A DNA stretch of 64,000 nt from Colletotrichum lupini (Eukaryota; Ascomycota; Sordariomycetes; Glomerellales; Glomerellaceae): NCBI RefSeq assembly GCF_023278565.1, contig NC_064680.1, forward strand, positions 682,001 through 746,000, written 5' to 3'. The position numbers were made by a program, and so were the translations under genes. Positions within the stretch are counted from its first letter, which is position 1. Each line of letters opens with the position of its first letter. The notes below the pieces were generated by a model, which worked only from the letters and a program-made list of their open reading frames with translations, had not been told where the DNA came from and ran no database searches. This document shows, in pieces, positions 58,891 to 64,000 of the stretch.

Positions 58891-60736
58891 TTAGACGTCT
58901 TGGACGTTGACAACGTCGCCGTAGCGATCGACAGCGACCTCCTTCTTCTGAATGGAAGCCTTGACTGGCTTGTCGGCAGCGAAGATGTGATCGAGTTCCT
59001 CGAGCTGTTTCAGATGAGTCAGCACATGCTTTGAAAAGGTCACTAGACTTAATCTGAATACTTACGGTGCGGCCCTTAGTCTCGGGAATGAAGACGTAGA
59101 TGACAGCGGTCTGGACTGCGTCCCAGATGGTGAAGATGATGTAAGTCTTCCAGGCAATCTTCTCCATGGAGACGGGCCAAGCGAACTGGTTCAGGAGACC
59201 GGCGGCGTTGACAGCCAAGTTGGAGAAGGCCATACCCTTGGCGCGCATCTCGAAGGAGAGCACCTCGACGGGGTACAGAGCCTGGAGTGGCGTGATACCG
59301 ACCGAGTAGACGGAACCGAAGATGAAGATCATGGCCAAGCAAGCCTGGGACGCGGCTGGGTTGTCGAAGATGGGGGCACCACTGTCCGTTTCACCGACCT
59401 GAGACTTGGACAAAATACCTGAGGCGACAGTCATGCCGAGCCAAACAATTGTGCAAGCGGTGAAAGAGAAGAGCAGTAGGGGACGACGACCGACTCTATC
59501 AACAAGCAAAGCACCGCAAATGGCGCACAGGAACTGCTGGCAAGAGTTGATGAGGGTGATGTTGGCTTGCTGGATGGGGTGGGTGTAGCCGGCGGTGTCG
59601 AGAACGGATCCGAGGAAATACGACAGAACAGCGTTGCCGGCCCACTGACCGAAGATCGAGATACAGACGTTGCAGGAGAGACGGTAGACGGAAGCGCGGT
59701 TGCGGAACAGCGCACGGTAATCCCACCAGCGCTTGTCGGCACCGTCCATGTTGAGGAGCTCTTCATACTCGTGTAGCTGGAGCTTGACCCATGGAGAGTC
59801 GGGATTGCCATTTCCGTGGTACTTGGCGAGTACTTCGGCAGCCTTCTCCTTCTTATTGTTGACGAATAGCCATCTGGGAGACTCTGGCATGAACATGCAG
59901 AAGATTACAATGAGTCCGGAGAAGAGAGCCTGAAGCCAGGTGATGAGGCGCCATGAGGCATCACCATCGATGTCCAGGGCTCCGCGAGCTGCACCAGAAG
60001 CAATGATAGCTCCAGAAAACCAAAGGGTATTGTATAGCGCTCCAACGACTCCGCGGTAGGCCTTGAAGAGTCGTTAACACAAAGATTCTTCATCTTGTTC
60101 GATGAGTTGAGGTTGTTACTTACCGGGTGGTTGATCTCGACGACGTACATGGGTCCGGCGGATGCGGCGATGGAGACACCGAAACCAAGCAGGAATCGAC
60201 CTCCCATGAATTGGCTAGTGCCATTGGCAGTTGCCTGGATGCAGGTACCGATAATGATGATGGCTGCACCGATGAACATGCCGATTCTGCGACCCCAGGT
60301 GTCGAGGGCGGGACCGACGAAGGGAAGAGCCACAACACCACCAATCTGGTACATGGAAGAGATAATACCAGCCCAAATACCGTCGTTCTTGGCGCCATAA
60401 CGCTCCTTGAAAGAAGGGTTCTGAAGCAGGTTGTTGATCAAGGAACCGTCATAACCGTTCATGGTGGAACAGAAGAAACCGATGAGAGAGAAGGCGTAGA
60501 TCATCAGCTGGGCTTTGGTCCAGGCACTAGGGGGCTCCTTGATCATGGCCTCGTTGAAAGCCTCGCTACCCCTAACGACCTTGGTCTGGATTTCCTTCTG
60601 CAACATCAAGACATGTTAGCTGCTGCTTCCTAAATCAGTTGCGTGGGGCTCGACGGTAAAAGTCACTGCGACTTGCCTTGTCGGAGTCATGGTCGTGGGC
60701 GTGGACAGTGTCCACGGTATCAATCTTCTCGGACAT
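58891..60736 (-). CDS. MFS sugar transporter
   Basis: Exons (minus strand) are 60736-60677, 60597-60124, 60061-59066 and 59004-58891, giving 547 residues. Signatures of the sugar porter family are present: GYDGSLINNLLQ in helix 1, DTWGRRIG after helix 2, GRFLLGFGVSIAASAGPMYVVEI, PESPRWL at the central loop, LLVDRVGRRPLLL, and PETKGRT after the last helix. The overall pattern resembles fungal lactose/hexose permease-like transporters of the plasma membrane. The first intron begins GC (CAAG|GCAAGT) and ends CAG, a rare but accepted GC-AG intron; using it gives an uninterrupted N-terminus. The C-terminal tail (EELDHIFAADKP...) is typical of the family. The sugar carried cannot be told from sequence alone. 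Confidence 0.93.
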
Positions 60737-63700
60737 GCTGACTGTGGGCGGCACGCGGCCGAGGCGCAAGTTCCCTTTGTTGTTGGCGGAGAGGGAGTAA
60801 GCTGAGATGGCCGATCACCACAGACCAAGCTGTGTGTAATGGATCTTGGAGGCGGGAAAGTGGATGAGGGGAGGGTTGAGGATGGAAAGCTCAAGACAAA
60901 GCAGGCCAGGGATCGCGGGGACACGCCGAGGTTTTATGATTTTCGGCCTTGGAAATCACCTGCGACGGGGATGAGGAGTAAGATTCCGATGGAGAGGAAG
61001 CGGTTCTTGGTAGGAACGAACCCCAACCTTCAATTGCCCATCAATTAGTTCGGCCGTTTCGAGCCTACCACCCTTGCATGGGGTGGAAGGACGGCCCATT
61101 CCCACATGGGACCGAAAAGGCGGCTGGACTAGGGCGAATGGTCCTTGGGTTTTGCTTGTACTGGCTGGGCAGATCGTTGGTTGCACCACCCTCGTTCACG
61201 CACCCCCTACCAAACCCTTGTCCTTTCAGAATTCTCAAGCAACACCTGCGGATGCTGGGTTGCCACTTGAGCGACCGGCTACCTAGTCCAGCATCCGACT
61301 TGTGAGCACAGGACATGCGAAGAGGCGTTGCCCGAACGTAGACGCCGAAATTCGCCTTGAGCTGTCAGGTCAAGCTCACCATGTTCGTCTTCTAACCTTG
61401 AAGAATTCGTCTCAGGGTGTGACACTGCTTGGCGGGTACCAGCTACTCGTTTTCTCGGTCCCGTGATGGCTGCATCGCAATCAATGTGAATGAGATGGGA
61501 GGCGTCCGGGCGGTTCGTTAAGCAAACCTTGGGGGCGGCTTATGGTTCTGGCCTGTCTGTCTGCCTTAGTGCGGAGGGAAACCCCCAATTACTCTCCAAC
61601 AATGCTTCGTCCGTGCCGAGTTCTTCTGAACATGGTATGCAGGGCCTGGCGAAGGAACGCTAATGAAGGCGTGTCAACCTAGAAGCCCATCCCAGTAGAC
61701 GAGACGAAACGGGCCGGCAGACGAGATAGGCCAGCTTGGCTAGTGTCTGGCGTTGACGATGTGTGCGTTGGGTTTCGATTATGGTCACCAACGTTGTCAG
61801 GCGGAGGAGCAGAAGCGTCAAGTCTCTTGTCCTGGCCGGCCTCTTCTGCTTTCACCCTCCCCGGATCAGCGGGTCGACAGGCTCCGTACCCTTGCCAGGA
61901 TGTTTGCGGATGCTATGCTGCCTTGCTACCGGTTCGATGGGGCGCTGGAGAAAACGCCAAAAAAGGTTTTGCTGAATCTGGGGCAGAGTGTGTGGGCTTG
62001 TGGAGATGCTGGCCGTCTTGCCTCGAGTCGACCGGGTTGGTCTGTTGAGTCGAGCGTAAGGTGACCTATTCGGGACATGCCCAGTTGTCTAATCGGAGAT
62101 ATCATTGTTGTTGTAGGCGACAACTTCTTTCGAGATCGAATCATTGTGAGCCAATTCAGGTTCCTCGGTTGCTCACCAGCAATACGGATAGTCCATGGGG
62201 CGCCCGCCCGGGTCCCTGAGACCACGCAGCCGAAGACACACGAGCCCGTCGCACTCTAACGCGTTCTGTGGCGTCTGGGTTGGCTGCAGAGGGTTTAGAT
62301 GGGGAAGAAAAACTGGAGGGGAGATCTGGAGAAAGGTACGCCAAACCCAACTGGGTCACAATAGCTCAGAATGAGAGGATTCACAGTCGACTCTAGCCGG
62401 GCCGTCGTTCCATGTGGTCTGAGAGCAACACCTGTCGACTTTCATTTGCTGTCTCTGCAGACTGGGAATCATTGAAGCGACAGAGGACTCAGTCCTTGGG
62501 GGGAGTGTCCTGGGCTTTGCTGAGTGTTCACCCACCCCCTGTCGTGGTTTTCGTGCTCACGCCAGGAATGTATCTTACTAAGGACCGATACTCATTCCAT
62601 GCCCTTACCTTGTAAGACAGCTAAAGTATTTCGCAATAGCGAAAGGTCCCGACTTCTTCCTCCGTACACGCTTGTTAGCAAACTCACCAGATGGTCCTAC
62701 AGTTTTGAACCAGACTACTGCGTGAAATCCGTCTAAACCAACCAAGCTCACGGACACATGTATTCCCATCTTAGTTACTTTCCATAGTTCAGCATTCCTT
62801 GAAAAGAGGAAACGGCGGAAAGGATCATAATTGACTTGACAAATGCTCCATCTGCACTTTCTGGCGCCCTCCGAGTCTTCTCCCCATTCTCTCGACAGGA
62901 CGCTATTCCTATCTGGTAGACGGGCCGCCTTCCTCCGCGCTAAAATCTGCCTCAATGTGGCAGCCCAGGCCGGGAAACGCCTCTAGACTCAGACTCGGAG
63001 CTAAAGCACCCAGTCCCTGCGATCGCTGGCCCACCCACCCTTGTCATCTTGGAGCCGTTCTATTCTCACATTGGACTTTGGATGTTGCGCCGTTGGCTCG
63101 GGATGGAGAAATTGGAGTATCATGCTTTCTGAACTCGACTCTGGGAAGCGGACGGACATGTACACGCTTGCCTCCGTACTCACGCAGACGAAGGACAACC
63201 ATTCAGCATCGGCTCCTTTAATGGGTCCTCCGCGGCTGCAAACCTCCGGCAATGGAATCCCATTCCTCCTCCTGAATTCCAGCGTATGAGAGCCGGTTCC
63301 TACGTCTTCTTGATGATCCACACTGAGTGGTGGAATCATGACCCACGGCGGAGAGCGAGGCACATGGGCGCACGCGACGCATCGGTGCGGATCTCATGTG
63401 CCTATCATCCTAGTCTACCAGTCAGTCCATTGTCCTCGCTAGCCCCCGCGTCTACTCACATCAGTCGCTATAGCCAACTCTCAACCTTGATCCTGCATCA
63501 AGAAGACTTTATTCGACGAATGGTCACAGATTTCAGCCACAACTGCAATGCGTATCCTCAAGCTGGGCTTCTTGGTGCGTTGAGCGGGCCGTGATCCAAC
63601 GCCACCGTACAGTCTCCCAATAGGCTTGGGGTGAAGATTTACGGTCGGTGTGAGAAGCTCGCCCGTGATCTGTCAACAGGGTCACGGATCCGAAAGCCGC

Positions 63701-64000
63701 TGTCCATGCTGCGCCTCTGGTGAGTACTCTAGAGTCTAGAGCGACGTCCGATCGGCCGGGTCAACCGCATCAGCGGCCTCGAACGTGTTCCGCGATCCAC
63801 ATTGATCAATGTGCCAATATATTCGCTATTCGGGGTAGCCTAGTGGACAATTTCCTTTGCGCTCATCTGACAGGACGAATAGCAGGATCACTATGGCTGA
63901 CATAGCCCGTGGTACCTCGACAGCATGCGAGCGTGTAGATGGCCATGACCGTAATCATGTCGATCTATTTCGAAGCAGTAAACATGATGGAATCGATAAG
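60737..64000. other. Long gene-free stretch to the window end
   Basis: About 3.3 kb with ordinary composition. Overlapping open frames (for example 61743-62064 and 62955-63363) lack domains, conserved splice structure or a single dominant frame. The left 300 bp should hold the transporter promoter. A gene beginning near the right edge cannot be excluded. Confidence 0.55.

Noticed and set aside
61743..62064. Overlapping plus-strand frames of about 100 codons
   Set aside because: All three frames are open at once, with no motif and no splice signal continuity, which suggests composition rather than coding.
1..64000. CRISPR arrays, bacterial operons or prokaryotic defence genes
   Set aside because: No regularly spaced repeats or prokaryotic gene organisation were seen; all confident genes have fungal introns or fungal families.

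Overview
The window is nuclear DNA of a filamentous ascomycete (Pezizomycotina, most likely a plant-associated Sordariomycete). The evidence is short GT-AG introns of about 50-160 bp, fungus-specific families (Zn2Cys6 regulator, CFEM protein, PTH11-like receptor, GH76 Dfg5/Dcw1 enzyme, PL3 pectate lyase), an intron-containing tRNA-Val(AAC), and repeats destroyed by C-to-T/G-to-A mutation in CpA/TpG context, the mark of repeat-induced point mutation (RIP).

Layout. 1-5440 is an extremely AT-rich RIP block holding the pol region of a Ty3/Gypsy chromovirus whose reading frame has no indels but is full of RIP stops. 5.9-6.9 kb is a small multi-exon membrane protein gene. 8.07-17.03 kb is a cytochrome P450 gene split by a 6,971-bp Ty1/Copia element (202-bp LTRs, 5-bp target duplication); without the element the eight exon pieces sum to exactly 532 codons. 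19-27.5 kb is gene-dense, unmutated DNA: a GH76 cell-wall enzyme, a Zn2Cys6 transcription factor, a tRNA-Val/tRNA-Ala pair and a Nudix hydrolase. 27.5-36.5 kb is gene-poor, with one single-pass cysteine-rich membrane protein gene, two decayed genes (one an aldo-keto reductase relic) and a MITE. 36.5-45.2 kb carries a CFEM protein, a PL3 pectate lyase with a long low-complexity linker, a PAP2 lipid phosphatase and a VOC-fold protein. 46-49.3 kb has a decayed unknown gene and a PTH11-like receptor gene split by a second copy of the same MITE. 51.4-60.7 kb has a secreted GMC oxidoreductase, a secreted S28 carboxypeptidase (convergent), a PQ-loop protein, an Ada-type Zn-domain gene with two in-frame stops and a sugar transporter. 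60.7-64 kb shows no gene.

Several products act outside the cell or at its surface (PL3, GMC oxidoreductase, S28 peptidase, GH76, CFEM, PTH11-like receptor, sugar transporter), fitting a plant-colonising lifestyle. I see no operon-like or defence-type system. The most unusual content is mobile: a hAT-like, 8-bp-TSD, short inverted-repeat element with a tRNA-like polymerase III core, present twice, once inside a receptor exon; and a precisely reconstructable Copia insertion whose RIP mutations stop inside its own LTRs. At least six genes are interrupted or decayed, so this looks like a dynamic accessory or subtelomere-like region. All exon models are read by eye from splice signals and frame continuity.
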